Position numbers and translations under genes: made by a program. The notes below the pieces were generated by a model. It saw nothing but the letters and a program-made list of their open reading frames with translations, was not told the DNA's origin and made no database searches. From assembly GCF_015291665.1 (NCBI RefSeq), contig NZ_CP030048.1, positions 4,774,001-4,838,000 of the forward strand: DNA of 64,000 nucleotides. The letters are read 5' to 3'. This document shows, in pieces, positions 17,035 through 26,539 of the stretch (positions are counted from its first letter, which is position 1; the number at the start of each line of letters is the position of its first letter). This DNA is from Bradyrhizobium sp. CCBAU 53338. GTDB lineage: Bacteria; Pseudomonadota; Alphaproteobacteria; Rhizobiales; Xanthobacteraceae.

Positions 17035-17540
17035 TGCATGAACGCCCCGAACGCGAGAGGTCGTCAACGCGGAGCGTGACAGTGGACTTGCCCAAGATCG
17101 AACAACTCGTGGATCTGGTTACCCGCTCCTCCATCGCGGAGCTGGAGCTGACGCAGGACGGAACCCGCATCCGCATCCTCAAGCATCCATCTGGGGAAGC
17201 GCAGCCGGTCGCCGTGCGCCCTGCAAGCGCAAGCGGCCCGCACGTCCCTGCCGCCGATCATCAGAACAGTCCCCCGTTCGATGCAACCGCTGACCTCATC
17301 GTGCCCGCGCCGATGCATGGCGTCTTCTACAGATCTGCGACACCGGACGAGCCCCCGCTGGTCGAGGTCGGCGCGAGGATCGAGGCCGGGCAGAAGATTT
17401 GCATCATCGAGGCGATGAAGACCTTCATCGACATCGCCGCCGAAGCGCCCGGCGTGGTACTTGCGATCCTCGCCGAAAACGGTGACGAGATCGCGGCCGG
17501 CCAGGCGCTGTTCCGGATCGGTCCTGCGGGTTCGTCCTGA
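17034..17540 (+). CDS. Biotin carboxyl carrier protein (AccB-like)
   Basis: 168 residues. An N-terminal helical region ([18 protein letters not shown]) is followed by a variable Ala/Pro linker and a C-terminal biotinyl domain (about 88-165). The biotinylation site is IIEAMKTF with Lys129. The start ATG overlaps the SDR stop (TAATG), and the stop overlaps the next start (TGATG), indicating tight coupling with the biotin carboxylase. Because no accA/accD or acyl-CoA transferase subunit follows but KipI/KipA do, it probably serves a dedicated carboxylase rather than fatty-acid synthesis. Confidence 0.93.
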   Translation: MHERPERERSSTRSVTVDLPKIEQLVDLVTRSSIAELELTQDGTRIRILKHPSGEAQPVAVRPASASGPHVPAADHQNSPPFDATADLIVPAPMHGVFYRSATPDEPPLVEVGARIEAGQKICIIEAMKTFIDIAAEAPGVVLAILAENGDEIAAGQALFRIGPAGSS

Positions 17541-18895
17541 TGTTCGACAAGGTCTTGATCGCCAATCGCGGCGAAATCGCGCTCCGTATCCAGCGCGCCT
17601 GTCGGGCGATGGGCCTCAAGACGGTCGTCATTCACTCGGAGGCGGACAGCGACGCGCGCTATGTTGCGCTTGCGGACCAGGCACTCTGCATCGGGCCGGC
17701 GCCCGCGAGCAGCACATATCTCAACATTGCGGCGATCCTGCTCGCGGCCGAGGCCAGCGGCGCCCGGGCGATCCACCCCGGCTACGGCTTCCTGTCGGAG
17801 AGCGCGGAGTTCGCAGAGCGGATTGCACACGCCGGCCTCACCTTCATCGGTCCTCCCGCGGAGTGTATCCGCGCCATGGGCGACAAGGTTGCCGCCAAGC
17901 GCGCGATGCGGGCCGCAGGCGTACCTTGTGTACCCGGGCCGGACAGCGCCCTGCCGGACGATCCGGCGGAGGTCCGCGCCATCGCGCAAGACATCGGCTA
18001 TCCCGTCATCATCAAGGCCGCCGGCGGTGGTGGCGGACGCGGCATGCGGATCGTGCGCAACGAAGGCGCGCTGGACGAGGCGCTCGCGCTGACGCGCGCG
18101 GAAGCCAGCAAGGCCTTCGGGAACGCCGCGGTTTATGTCGAGAAATTCCTCGAAAAGCCGCGCCACATCGAGATCCAGGTGCTGTGCGATCAACACGACA
18201 ACCATCTCTGGCTCGGCGACCGCGACTGCTCGCTTCAACGCAGGAACCAGAAGGTCGTCGAGGAAGCTCCGGCGCCAGGCATCGATCGCGCGCTGATCGA
18301 GCGGGTTGGCGCAAGCTGCGTCGAAGCCTGCCGGCGGATCGGCTATCGCGGCGCGGGCACCTTCGAATTCCTGTACGAGGACAGACAGTTCTTCTTCATC
18401 GAGATGAATACGCGCGTCCAGGTGGAGCATCCCGTCACCGAGATGACGACGGGAATCGACATCGTCAAGGAACAGATTCGCATCGCGCGTGGCGAACGGC
18501 TTGAGATCGCCCAAGAGGACATCGCGCGTGTCGGCCATGCCGTCGAATTTCGCATCAATGCCGAAGACCCTGCCACCTTTGCGCCCTCGCCCGGCACCGT
18601 GACGCGCTGGGATGTGCCCGGCGGCATCGGCATCCGCGTCGATTCCCATATCGTGGCCGGCGCCACCGTTCCGCGCCACTACGACTCGCTGATCGGCAAG
18701 CTGATCACCCACGGCAGCACCCGCGACGAGGCCCTGGCCCGCGCGCGCGTCGCCCTGTCAGAGCTCCGCGCCGAAGGCATCCGGACCAATGTTCCGTTGC
18801 ATCAGGCGATCCTCGCCGATCCCTCGTTCTGCCGTGGCGGCTACGACATCCACCATCTCGAGCACTGGATGAATGCGAAGGTGGCCGCGCAATGA
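17540..18895 (+). CDS. Biotin carboxylase subunit (AccC-like)
   Basis: A 451-residue ATP-grasp enzyme that carboxylates biotin on BCCP using ATP and bicarbonate. Order of motifs: [40 protein letters not shown], the glycine-rich ATP loop [49 protein letters not shown] and the catalytic [16 protein letters not shown]. Length is normal. It is coupled to BCCP (1-base overlap) and to KipI (ATGA overlap). This is probably the BC component of a multi-subunit carboxylase whose transferase part is KipI-KipA. Confidence 0.95.
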   Translation: MFDKVLIANRGEIALRIQRACRAMGLKTVVIHSEADSDARYVALADQALCIGPAPASSTYLNIAAILLAAEASGARAIHPGYGFLSESAEFAERIAHAGLTFIGPPAECIRAMGDKVAAKRAMRAAGVPCVPGPDSALPDDPAEVRAIAQDIGYPVIIKAAGGGGGRGMRIVRNEGALDEALALTRAEASKAFGNAAVYVEKFLEKPRHIEIQVLCDQHDNHLWLGDRDCSLQRRNQKVVEEAPAPGIDRALIERVGASCVEACRRIGYRGAGTFEFLYEDRQFFFIEMNTRVQVEHPVTEMTTGIDIVKEQIRIARGERLEIAQEDIARVGHAVEFRINAEDPATFAPSPGTVTRWDVPGGIGIRVDSHIVAGATVPRHYDSLIGKLITHGSTRDEALARARVALSELRAEGIRTNVPLHQAILADPSFCRGGYDIHHLEHWMNAKVAAQ

Positions 18896-19554
18896 CGGCA
18901 CCAGACCGGCCGCGGATCAGCCTGCTTGGCACATCGGCCCTCCTTTTCGAGGCCCCCGGCGCGTTCGATCTACCGCATCAGCGACGCATCTGGGCGCTGG
19001 CCGCGACAGCGTCGAAATGGCCTGACATTCGCGAGGCTATTCCAGGCATTACTAATTTGATGCTGACCTTCGAAACGCCGCCATGTCAGCTCGACGCCCT
19101 GATTGCCGCCCTCCATGAGAGCTGGGACGCGGCGGAGAGTCTTGCGATCGGCGGCCGCGAGATCAGGCTGCCGGTCACCTATGGCGGCGAGGTCGGCTCG
19201 CAGCTCCGGTCCGTCGCGGATCATTGCGGCCTGTCAATTGACGATGTCGTGGCGATCCATGCCGCGCCGCTTTACACGGTGTTCGCGCTCGGCAGCCATC
19301 CCGGCTATTGCTATCTGGGCGGCATGGATCCGCGCATCACCATGCCGCGGCGACAGACACCGCTGCAACGTTCCGCAGGCGGCTCGGTCTCGATCGGCGG
19401 ATCGCAGACCGGCATCTCCGCCTCGCCCGGCCCCAGCGGCTGGCATGCCATCGGACACACCAGCTGGACGTTCTTCGACCCCTCTTGGCCGACGCCCGCC
19501 GCGCTCGCGCCGGGAGATACGATCCGCTTCGAGATCGAACGGGTGATCCGGTGA
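18892..19554 (+). CDS. KipI/PxpB-like (AHS1) protein, carboxylase-linked copy
   Basis: 220 residues. The family features are [39 protein letters not shown] and [15 protein letters not shown]. In PxpB of E. coli the equivalent stretch reads PR-x3-VPAGSV; here it is LQRSAGGSV, so a normally conserved Arg and VPA are lost. AHS1 is also the first half of the carboxyltransferase part of urea carboxylase. It overlaps accC by ATGA and the next gene by GTGA. Position in a BCCP-BC-KipI-KipA operon favours a carboxyltransferase role on an amide or lactam over plain 5-oxoprolinase. Confidence 0.88.
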   Translation: MTAPDRPRISLLGTSALLFEAPGAFDLPHQRRIWALAATASKWPDIREAIPGITNLMLTFETPPCQLDALIAALHESWDAAESLAIGGREIRLPVTYGGEVGSQLRSVADHCGLSIDDVVAIHAAPLYTVFALGSHPGYCYLGGMDPRITMPRRQTPLQRSAGGSVSIGGSQTGISASPGPSGWHAIGHTSWTFFDPSWPTPAALAPGDTIRFEIERVIR

Positions 19555-20528
19555 TCGAGATCCTGTCAGTCACGGGTCCCGCCAGCATCCAGGATCTCGG
19601 GCGCTTCGATCAATATCGCTTCGGGGTCGGCACGTCGGGAGCAATGGACGATGTCGCGCTGCGCGCCGGCAACATCCTGCTCGGCAATGATGAGAACGCC
19701 GCCAGCATCGAAATCCCGATGATGCCGTTCAAACTCCGCTTCGGCCGGGATATGGCCTTCGCGCTCACAGGGGCTGGTGTCGAGGCTGAGATCGCAGCAC
19801 GCGCCATCCCGTCCTGGTGGCGCTCGCATGCACGCACTGGTGACGTTCTGACCATCAAGGCGATGTCTCACGGCGCTCGTCTCTATCTCGCCGTCAGCGG
19901 CGGCATCGACGTGCCTGTCGTGCTGGGCTCGCGCAGCACGCAATTTCGAGGCGAATTCGGCGGCCTGCATGGGCGGCCGCTTCAGGTGGGCGATAACCTG
20001 CCCTGCGCGGCGTCCGCCGCTGCCACCGGCGAACTCGGGATCGAGCCGGCCGAGATCACGCTGGCACGACCGAAAGCTGCGGCGGACGAGACCGTCGTTC
20101 GGGTTGTCGTCGCCGGCGAATATGACGCGTTCGATGCCGTTACGCAGGCGCTGTTCTGGTCCAGCGGCTGGAAGATCACTCCGCAGAGCAATCGCTACGG
20201 CTACCGCCTGCAAGGCCCCGCCGTGAAGCCGCAGGCACCCGTCGAGAAACGCTCGCACGGCATTGTCCCCGGTGTCATCCAGATTCCGCCCAACGGACAG
20301 CCCATTATCCAGATGCGCGATGCACAGACCTCGGGCGGCTATCCGAAGATCGCAACCGTGATCCGGGCCGATCTGTGGCGCGTCGGGCAGGCGCGGCTCG
20401 GCACCAAGCTGCGGTTCGAGCAAACTGGCTACACCGACGCGCTTGCAGCCGAATCCGAGATGTCGGCTTATCTCGACCGGCTGAGGACCAATGTGCGCCT
20501 TGTCGAGGAGACCAGAACATGCCGATAG
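19551..20528 (+). CDS. KipA/PxpC-like (AHS2) protein, carboxylase-linked copy
   Basis: 325 residues from GTG 19551, which overlaps the upstream stop as GTGA. Family motifs: [86 protein letters not shown] and MRDAQTSGGYPKIATVIRAD. AHS2 pairs with AHS1 to form the heteromer of PxpBC or, fused, the carboxyltransferase of urea carboxylase. The paralogue at 21731 in the facing operon has the same length. The next gene starts 10 bases inside its 3' end. Confidence 0.9.
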   Translation: MIEILSVTGPASIQDLGRFDQYRFGVGTSGAMDDVALRAGNILLGNDENAASIEIPMMPFKLRFGRDMAFALTGAGVEAEIAARAIPSWWRSHARTGDVLTIKAMSHGARLYLAVSGGIDVPVVLGSRSTQFRGEFGGLHGRPLQVGDNLPCAASAAATGELGIEPAEITLARPKAAADETVVRVVVAGEYDAFDAVTQALFWSSGWKITPQSNRYGYRLQGPAVKPQAPVEKRSHGIVPGVIQIPPNGQPIIQMRDAQTSGGYPKIATVIRADLWRVGQARLGTKLRFEQTGYTDALAAESEMSAYLDRLRTNVRLVEETRTCR

Positions 20529-20935
20529 AGATCACCGACATCGCGCGTCTGGCGCAGATCCTTGCAAAGTCTGGCGTCGACACGATCGAGATCGAAGAGC
20601 CGGGGCTGACACTGAAGATCGTCGTCGACACCGGTATCAGAATCGCGACGTCTGCAACGCCTGCAGCTACGGACGCCCCGATCAATGATCATTCCATCGT
20701 CGCAAAAGCTGATGTCGCTGGACATTTCCTTGCGGCGCATCCCTGGCAGGACAAGCCTTTCGTCGTGCCCGGCCAGCGCATCGAGGCCGGCGCGATCGTC
20801 GGCCTCGTCAAGGTCGGCCTGTTGTACGCGCCCGTCGTAGCGCCCGCCGCCGGCACCGTCGATGCCGTAATTGCGGAAACGGGTGCCATGGTCGGCTACG
20901 GCACCCCGATCGTGCGGATCCGCCCGCTCAATTGA
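20519..20935 (+). CDS. BCCP-like protein lacking the biotinyl lysine
   Basis: 138 residues, with the same plan as the operon's true BCCP: an N-terminal helix (IARLAQILAKSGVDTIEIEE), a linker and a C-terminal biotinyl/lipoyl-type barrel. The two barrels align without gaps from GARIEAG/GQRIEAG. The true BCCP has IIEAMKTF, but this protein has LVKVGLLY, so the modified Lys becomes Leu101 and the Met becomes Gly. It therefore cannot be biotinylated at the usual place. It may be a structural or substrate-holding subunit. In urea carboxylase BCCP follows AHS2, the position this gene occupies. It ends 8 bases inside the convergent pxpA. Confidence 0.85.
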   Translation: MPIEITDIARLAQILAKSGVDTIEIEEPGLTLKIVVDTGIRIATSATPAATDAPINDHSIVAKADVAGHFLAAHPWQDKPFVVPGQRIEAGAIVGLVKVGLLYAPVVAPAAGTVDAVIAETGAMVGYGTPIVRIRPLN

Positions 20936-21695
20936 GCAGCACGGTTGCGGGCGTGACCTCGCCGCCGCCCTCTTCGATCACGCGGCGTACCGTGCCGGCA
21001 AGATTGACCGATCCGGGCGTGTCGCTGTGGATCAGGATCGAGCGCGCCTCGACCTTGATCGACTTGCCGTCGATGGTCTTCACCGTCCCGCTGTCAAGGA
21101 GGCGCTTGACCCGCTCGGCGACGGCTTCGGTCGAACTGATCACTGAATTGGGAAGCTTGCGCGACACCAGATGGCCGTGCTCATCATAGGCGCGATCGGC
21201 CAGGAACAGAGTCAGGATGCGCAAGTCCACCTTGCGCGCAGCGCGCACGATCTCGGCGTCGGGCTGCGAGAACACGATGAAATCGCGGTTGATGGTCGCA
21301 ATCGCTCGGGCCACGACGTCGGCCATGTCGGGGTCCGCATTGACCATGTTGCCCATCGCGGCGTGGAAGCTGACATGGGTCACGCGGTGGCCGGCATTGG
21401 CCGCGATCGCCTGCAGGGCGCCGATCTGATAGACCATGTGCTTCTCGAGCTCGGCGGCGTCCATCTGGATCACGCGGCGGCCAAATCCAAGCAGATCGGG
21501 CAGGCCCGGATGGGCGCCGACCTCGACTCCCTTCTGCTTTGCCAGACGAACCATGCGATCCATTATGATGGGATCGCCGGCATGAAACCCGCATGCCACA
21601 TTGGCGGACGAGACGATCCCCATCAGTGCCTCGTCGTCGCAGATCCGATAATTGCCGAAGCCTTCGCCCATGTCCGAATTGATGCCGATTTTCAT
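20928..21695 (-). CDS. pxpA: 5-oxoprolinase subunit A, LamB/YcsF family
   Basis: 255 residues. The start KIGINSDMGEGFGNYRICDD, SANVACGFHAGDPIIM, KGVEVGAHPGLPDLLGFGRR and ILIHSDTPGSVNLAGTVRR are hallmarks of LamB/YcsF proteins, with the Asp/His metal-site-like residues intact. PxpA works with PxpBC to hydrolyse 5-oxoproline to glutamate using ATP. It is the last gene of the minus-strand run (PxpB-PxpC-PxpA) and its 3' end overlaps the convergent BCCP-like gene by 8 bases. Confidence 0.93.
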   Translation of the reverse strand: MKIGINSDMGEGFGNYRICDDEALMGIVSSANVACGFHAGDPIIMDRMVRLAKQKGVEVGAHPGLPDLLGFGRRVIQMDAAELEKHMVYQIGALQAIAANAGHRVTHVSFHAAMGNMVNADPDMADVVARAIATINRDFIVFSQPDAEIVRAARKVDLRILTLFLADRAYDEHGHLVSRKLPNSVISSTEAVAERVKRLLDSGTVKTIDGKSIKVEARSILIHSDTPGSVNLAGTVRRVIEEGGGEVTPATVLLN

Positions 21696-21730
21696 GTTCG
21701 TACCCTGCTCTTGTTATTGTTGACGTCCAC

Positions 21731-22708
21731 TCAAAGCGCTCGATAGAGATCCGCGGTCGCACGCAACCTCGCGAGGTAATCGTTGACGGGAGCCATGGCC
21801 GCGACCGCGTCCTGGTAGCTCACCTCGCTGAAGGTGATGAACGATCCCGGCGTCGCCTGGCCAAGGCGCCAGAGATCAGCCTGGATCACCGCCGCCATCT
21901 TGGGATAGCCGCCCGCCGTATTGGCATCGCTCATCTGGATGATCGGCTCGCCGCCGGGCGGCACCTGCACGACCCCCGGCACGACACCATGCGAACGCAT
22001 CTCGACCGGTGCATCCAGCGTCAACTTGTCTCCGGCAAGACGATATCCACCGCGGTCGCTGCGGGCGCTGATCTTCCACGTGGTCGACCAGAATCTCGCC
22101 TGCACCGCTTCTGGAAACAAATCATATTCGCCAGCCCGCATGAGGCGTATTCGCAGCACACGATCCTCGGCCGAACCAGCGCCTGCAATCGCTACATCTG
22201 GCGGCGCGGCACCGAAGTCGACGCGGCGGCCAGCCTCACACAACGGTCTCCCAACCGGAATGACATCGCCCGCCTGCAAGGTCCGCCCCTCAAGCCCGCC
22301 AAAGCCGGCGCGCAGATGCGTGCTGCGCGAGCCCAGCACGCTGGGAACATCGAGGCCGCCGCCGACCGTTGCATAGACGCGCGCACCTCGGCGCGGCGTT
22401 TCGATCGCGAGAATGTCGCCTGCCCGCGCCCGCCTGCACCACCAGGAACCAACGGGTGATCCGGTCAGTGTCGAGATGTGATCGGCGCCCGTCAGCGCAA
22501 ATGCAGCATCGGCCTGGAAGCGCAGCCGGAACGGAAATGTTTGGATCTCGATGCCGGCTGCATTGTCGTCATTGCCAAGCAGCGCATTTCCGCCAGCAAG
22601 CGCGATCGGATCCATCGCGCCTGAGGTGCTCACCCCAAAACGCCGCGCGCCACGACGCCCGAGATCCTGGATCGTGTTGAAGGCAGCGCTGGTCAGGATC
22701 TCGATCAC
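21731..22708 (-). CDS. pxpC: 5-oxoprolinase subunit C, KipA/AHS2 family
   Basis: 325 residues from GTG 22708, overlapping the pxpB stop (GTGA). Motifs: IEILTSAAFNTIQDLGRRGA, FGVSTSGAMDPIALAGGNAL, ATVGGGLDVPSVLGSRSTH, GGYRLAGD, EMRSHGVVPGVVQVPPGGEP and MSDANTAGGYPKMAAVIQAD. It shares length and most motifs with the plus-strand KipA at 19551. Together with PxpB and the downstream PxpA it completes a conventional 5-oxoprolinase-type set. The open frame extends upstream inside pxpB but the extension is a shadow. Confidence 0.92.
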   Translation of the reverse strand: MIEILTSAAFNTIQDLGRRGARRFGVSTSGAMDPIALAGGNALLGNDDNAAGIEIQTFPFRLRFQADAAFALTGADHISTLTGSPVGSWWCRRARAGDILAIETPRRGARVYATVGGGLDVPSVLGSRSTHLRAGFGGLEGRTLQAGDVIPVGRPLCEAGRRVDFGAAPPDVAIAGAGSAEDRVLRIRLMRAGEYDLFPEAVQARFWSTTWKISARSDRGGYRLAGDKLTLDAPVEMRSHGVVPGVVQVPPGGEPIIQMSDANTAGGYPKMAAVIQADLWRLGQATPGSFITFSEVSYQDAVAAMAPVNDYLARLRATADLYRAL

Positions 22709-23400
22709 AGCTCGATCCGATCGATCCTGAATTTGACACGGTCCCCTGGAAGCATCAGGGACGGCTGCTCGCGCCACGGATCGAACATGGCGACCGAGGC
22801 CCAGCCGATCGCGTTCCATCCATTCGGGCTCGTCAGCGCCGCAACGCCAGTCTGCATTCCGCCGATCGTCACCGAGCCTGCACGTATATTGAGTGACGGC
22901 ACCGATTTGCGCGGCATATGAATGCGGGGATCAAGTCCGTGGAGATATCCGAAGCCCGGCGAGCTGGCGACGGCGCAGACGGTGTAATCGCCTTCGCTGT
23001 GAATCCGGATGATGTCGCGCGCGGACAGTCCCGTATGCTCCACCACCGCCGGCAAATCGAAGCCGAGCTCGCCGCCGTAGACCACGGGAATCTCGATCAC
23101 CTTGCCATCGGCCCTTCGGCCAGGCACGCGGTGCCACAGCTCGACGATGGAGGCACTGAGCATGCCTATATCCGAAGGCGGCTGGTCGAATATCAGCATC
23201 ACATTGGTGACACCAATGACGGCCTCCTGCACGTTGGGCCAAGACGACAGGGCATCTGCAAGCGCCCAGATGCGTCCCTGTTGAATCAAGTCAAATTCGC
23301 CCGGTGCCTCGACCAACATCGCAAGCGTGCCGATCAGGCTGATCTTCGGGCTTTTCTCGATCGCGCCGACGAGAGGAGCGCTGGGCTGATTAATCGACAA
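22705..23400 (-). CDS. pxpB: 5-oxoprolinase subunit B, KipI/AHS1 family
   Basis: 231 residues. The start is TTG 23400 with GAGG 8 bases upstream; no ATG is suitably placed. Motifs: IPVVYGGELGFDLPAVVEHT, SSPGFGYLHGLDPRIHMPRK, RAGSVTIGGMQTGVAALTSP and NGWNAIGWASVAMFDP. The usual HT after IG is replaced by WA. It is the first of pxpB-pxpC-pxpA and lies 137 bases after the ABC ATPase gene on the same strand, so the importer and the lactamase set may be one transcript. Confidence 0.9.
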   Translation of the reverse strand: MSINQPSAPLVGAIEKSPKISLIGTLAMLVEAPGEFDLIQQGRIWALADALSSWPNVQEAVIGVTNVMLIFDQPPSDIGMLSASIVELWHRVPGRRADGKVIEIPVVYGGELGFDLPAVVEHTGLSARDIIRIHSEGDYTVCAVASSPGFGYLHGLDPRIHMPRKSVPSLNIRAGSVTIGGMQTGVAALTSPNGWNAIGWASVAMFDPWREQPSLMLPGDRVKFRIDRIEL

Positions 23401-23537
23401 AAGGGCCTCGTTAGTCCAACGCCCGTGGCGCTGCCGCCTCTCGTTCTAGCCAAACAGTCCAGACCAATCCAAGACGATGTTCATCTGCGGGCATAAGGGA
23501 TGTCGATTGCCCGCATCCGTCGCATTCGCCCTTGATC

Positions 23538-24632
23538 TCAATGCCTTGCAATGATGTGATTGCTCGGAGCCTCCCAGCGCGCGACAACCTCTTCGCCCAC
23601 AGCATATCGAAGTCCGGCCTGTTGCGACTGGTTCTGCTCGAACACGATGATCTGCCCACCGCTCGGCGTCTTGAGATAGTAGTGGCTGACGAAGCCGCGA
23701 TAGATCGCCTGGTCGATCCGCGCCGTCACGCTGTTCACGCGTTGCGTCGCCGGGGTCTGGCCTGCCCTCTCGACGACGATTGCCTCGGGCCTGATCGAGA
23801 CCATCACGTCGCTCGCGGACGCTGGAAGCTGTTCAACCTGAAGGCTCAACTCCGGTGAGACGCGGATGACGGCCCCGTTGCCGTTGCGTTGCTCGATGGG
23901 CCCCTCGAACAGATTCGAGGCACCGATGAACTGCGCGACGAATTTCGAGGTTGGACGCTGGTAGATCTCTGTCGCCGAACCGACCTGTTCGAGCCTGCCG
24001 TCCCGCATCACCACGATCTTGTCCGCCATCGTCAGGGCCTCATCCTGGTCGTGTGTCACCATGACGGTGGTCAGGCCAAGCCTCCGTTGCAATGCACGCA
24101 GCTCGACCTGCATGCTCTCGCGAAGCCCCTTGTCGAGTGCTCCGAGCGGCTCATCGAGCAGCAGCATCGCCGGTTCGATCACCAAGGCACGACCGAGAGC
24201 GACGCGCTGTTGCTGGCCACCGGAGAGCTGAGCGGGATAGCGCTTTCCGAAGTTGGATAGTTGAACGAGGCTGAGCGCCTCGCTCACCTTTCGCGCGGCA
24301 TCGGCCTTCGCGATACCGCGCATCTCCAGGCCGAACGCGATGTTCTCCTCGACGGTCAGATGAGGAAACAGTGCGTAGTTCTGGAACAGCATCCCGACGT
24401 TGCGGCGATGCACCGGAACGCCTGTCATCTTCTTGTCGTTCACGAAGACGTCGCCCGACGTCGGACGGATCAGCCCCGCGATCATGCGGAGGCAGGTCGT
24501 CTTGCCGCATCCGCTCGGACCGAGCAGCGCCACCATGTGGCCCGGCTCGATCCTGAGCGACACGTCGTCGACCGCGACAACGCGGTTGTATTCCTTGCTA
24601 AGGCGATCAAGCCTGACTTCGGAAGATTTCAT
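23538..24632 (-). CDS. ABC transporter ATP-binding protein (PotA/spermidine-iron type)
   Basis: 364 residues. Walker A GPSGCGKTTCLRMIAG, Q-loop NVGMLFQNYALFPHLTVEEN, signature QLSGGQQQRVALGRAL, Walker B MLLLDEPLGALD and switch His VMVTHDQDEAL are followed by a C-terminal TOBE regulatory domain (about 280-360). It energises the two permeases encoded upstream. Its start lies 11 bases after the binding-protein stop. It belongs to the minus-strand run that also encodes PxpBCA, so the imported solute is probably their substrate or precursor. Confidence 0.94.
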   Translation of the reverse strand: MKSSEVRLDRLSKEYNRVVAVDDVSLRIEPGHMVALLGPSGCGKTTCLRMIAGLIRPTSGDVFVNDKKMTGVPVHRRNVGMLFQNYALFPHLTVEENIAFGLEMRGIAKADAARKVSEALSLVQLSNFGKRYPAQLSGGQQQRVALGRALVIEPAMLLLDEPLGALDKGLRESMQVELRALQRRLGLTTVMVTHDQDEALTMADKIVVMRDGRLEQVGSATEIYQRPTSKFVAQFIGASNLFEGPIEQRNGNGAVIRVSPELSLQVEQLPASASDVMVSIRPEAIVVERAGQTPATQRVNSVTARIDQAIYRGFVSHYYLKTPSGGQIIVFEQNQSQQAGLRYAVGEEVVARWEAPSNHIIARH

Positions 24633-24643
24633 GACGATCCTAC

Positions 24644-25708
24644 TCAGCTCGTAAATACCTCGTTATACTTCTCCAGCCACGGGCCTCGGCGCGGCACGAT
24701 GAAATTCCAATCCGGCGTGAAGAGCCCAAGATCGGTTGCTTTCGTATCGGGATAAGCGAGGAATTTTGCCGTCTCAGGCTTGAAGTCGATTCCGCCGACC
24801 GAGGGCGCACTGAGCGTCTGCTCGGACAGCATTTTGGCAACCGCCGGATCCAGGATGCGGTTGATGAAAGCAGCTCCGAGTTCCGGCTCCGGTGCATTCT
24901 TGACGATCGTCATGCTGTTGATGCCGGTGAACGCGCCTTCCTTCGGAAAGGTCATATCGAGCGGCAATCCCTTCGCAGTGTGGGGATAGATCGCCTTCGA
25001 ATATTCGATGCCCCCAATCGTCGCCTGTCCCTGGGCAACCTGCAGCACCTGCGCCTCGCTGTCATAGATCGTGAGGACGTTCGGCTTCAGCGTCGCCAGC
25101 TTGTCCCAGCCCTGATCGACCAGATATTGCGCTTCCTTGAACGGCTTGCCGGTAACGAGCGAAGCCGCGACGATGAGCATCAGCACGCTCTGCGTATTCT
25201 TGGGTGTATTCAGCAAAATCTGCTTGCGATACTTTGCGTCGAAGATCTCTTCATAGCTCTTGAGCGGCTTAGTCACTTGCGGATTGATGAACATGGCCGC
25301 GCTGGAGATCGAGAAGCCGACGCCGTAGCCGTCCTCGAAGATATATCGCGGGTAGACCTTCGCAAGATTGGGGATCTTGTCGGCGTCGAGCTTGCCGATC
25401 AGGCCTTCCTGCTTTGCCTGGGGAATGCCGACGTCGTCCATCATCATAACACTGAAACGCGGCGTATCGCGGGTTGCGCGAAGCGCCGCGATGTTGGAGA
25501 GCGTGGCGCCCTCAATCGTGAAGACGCGGCACTTGAACTCGGCCTCGAACTTCGGAATGACCTCCTTCTGGACCAGCTTGCCCAGCGCGGAATTGTAGAC
25601 GCCGATGTGCAGCTGCTTGGCGTCCTGCGCCCACGACCGGCTGATGATGGTCGGGAAGGCAATCGCGGAAGCACCGGCCTTAACGAGAGTCCTACGTGTC
25701 AGCTTCAT
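24644..25708 (-). CDS. ABC transporter substrate-binding protein (PotD/Fbp-like, family 1)
   Basis: 354 residues. ATG 25708 has GGAGATAGGACC upstream. The signal peptide is Tat-like (MKLTRRTLVKAGASAIAFPT, cleavage near SWAQ). The fold is a type II periplasmic binding protein of the polyamine/iron/thiamine class, with LHIGVYNSALGKLVQKEVIP at the start and FPKEGAFTGINSMTIVKNAP near the hinge. The solute is unknown; linkage to Pxp and aminotransferase genes suggests a nitrogen compound. Confidence 0.9.
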   Translation of the reverse strand: MKLTRRTLVKAGASAIAFPTIISRSWAQDAKQLHIGVYNSALGKLVQKEVIPKFEAEFKCRVFTIEGATLSNIAALRATRDTPRFSVMMMDDVGIPQAKQEGLIGKLDADKIPNLAKVYPRYIFEDGYGVGFSISSAAMFINPQVTKPLKSYEEIFDAKYRKQILLNTPKNTQSVLMLIVAASLVTGKPFKEAQYLVDQGWDKLATLKPNVLTIYDSEAQVLQVAQGQATIGGIEYSKAIYPHTAKGLPLDMTFPKEGAFTGINSMTIVKNAPEPELGAAFINRILDPAVAKMLSEQTLSAPSVGGIDFKPETAKFLAYPDTKATDLGLFTPDWNFIVPRRGPWLEKYNEVFTS

Positions 25709-25735
25709 GGTCCTATCTCCATCTACCAATGCACA

Positions 25736-26539
25736 TCAGGCGGCCAACGCACGGCGAAGGCCGACCAGTTTCTCCAGCAGCAGCACGCCGACCATCGCCA
25801 TCAGGATGATGATCGTCGACATCGCAGGCACAGAAGGGTCAAAAACGTTGACCAGTTGCCGCATCAAAACGAGCGGGACGGGCGAGTATTCGGAATTCGC
25901 CAGCCACATCGTGACCGGGTAATTGTCGAAGGACACCATGAAGGCGAACAGCCCGCCGGCGGCGACGCCCGAGGCGATTTGCGGCAGCGTCACGCGCCAG
26001 AAGGTCGTCAGCCGGTTAGCACCGAGCGTACGCGCGGCGTCCTCCAGATTCTCGTCCACCAGTTGAAGACTGGTGACGACGGTGCGGATGACATAGGGCG
26101 ACGTCACCACCACGTGTCCAATCAGCAGATTGATCCGAGCATCCTGGGAGCCGAGCTTGGTCAGCACCTGAAGCAGCGCGAGACCGGTGACCAGCGCCGG
26201 GAAAATCAGCGGCGACAGCAAGAATCCCTTGATCGCCGCCAGACCGTAGAACCTGCCTCGCACCAGCGCGAAGGCCGCCGGCACGCCGAGGAGGAGCGAT
26301 CCCACCGTCGTGCCGAGCGCCAGCAGGATGCTCAGCCTCATCGCCTCGAGGAAGTCGCGGTCCTGGAGAACCTTGGCGTACCATTTCAGCGTGAAGCCTT
26401 GCGGAGGAAAGGTCACGAAATAGGAATCGGACACCGACACCGCCATGACGAGAAGAAGCGGCGCCAGGATGAACAGCATCATGCTGGCGGTGATGGAGTA
26501 GAGAATGAAGGCGCCGAAGCCGGAAAATCGCTCGTCCAT
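25736..26539 (-). CDS. ABC transporter permease (PotC-like)
   Basis: 267 residues with about six membrane segments (ASMMLFILAPLLLVMAVSVS and following). The EAA loop, which docks the ATPase, is visible as LEDAARTLGANRLTTFWRVT followed by LPQIASG. The start ATG 26539 overlaps the stop of the first permease (ATGA), so translation is coupled. The frame is open far upstream, but that part is antisense-like sequence of the other permease. It partners with the permease at 26539-27471. Confidence 0.92.
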   Translation of the reverse strand: MDERFSGFGAFILYSITASMMLFILAPLLLVMAVSVSDSYFVTFPPQGFTLKWYAKVLQDRDFLEAMRLSILLALGTTVGSLLLGVPAAFALVRGRFYGLAAIKGFLLSPLIFPALVTGLALLQVLTKLGSQDARINLLIGHVVVTSPYVIRTVVTSLQLVDENLEDAARTLGANRLTTFWRVTLPQIASGVAAGGLFAFMVSFDNYPVTMWLANSEYSPVPLVLMRQLVNVFDPSVPAMSTIIILMAMVGVLLLEKLVGLRRALAA

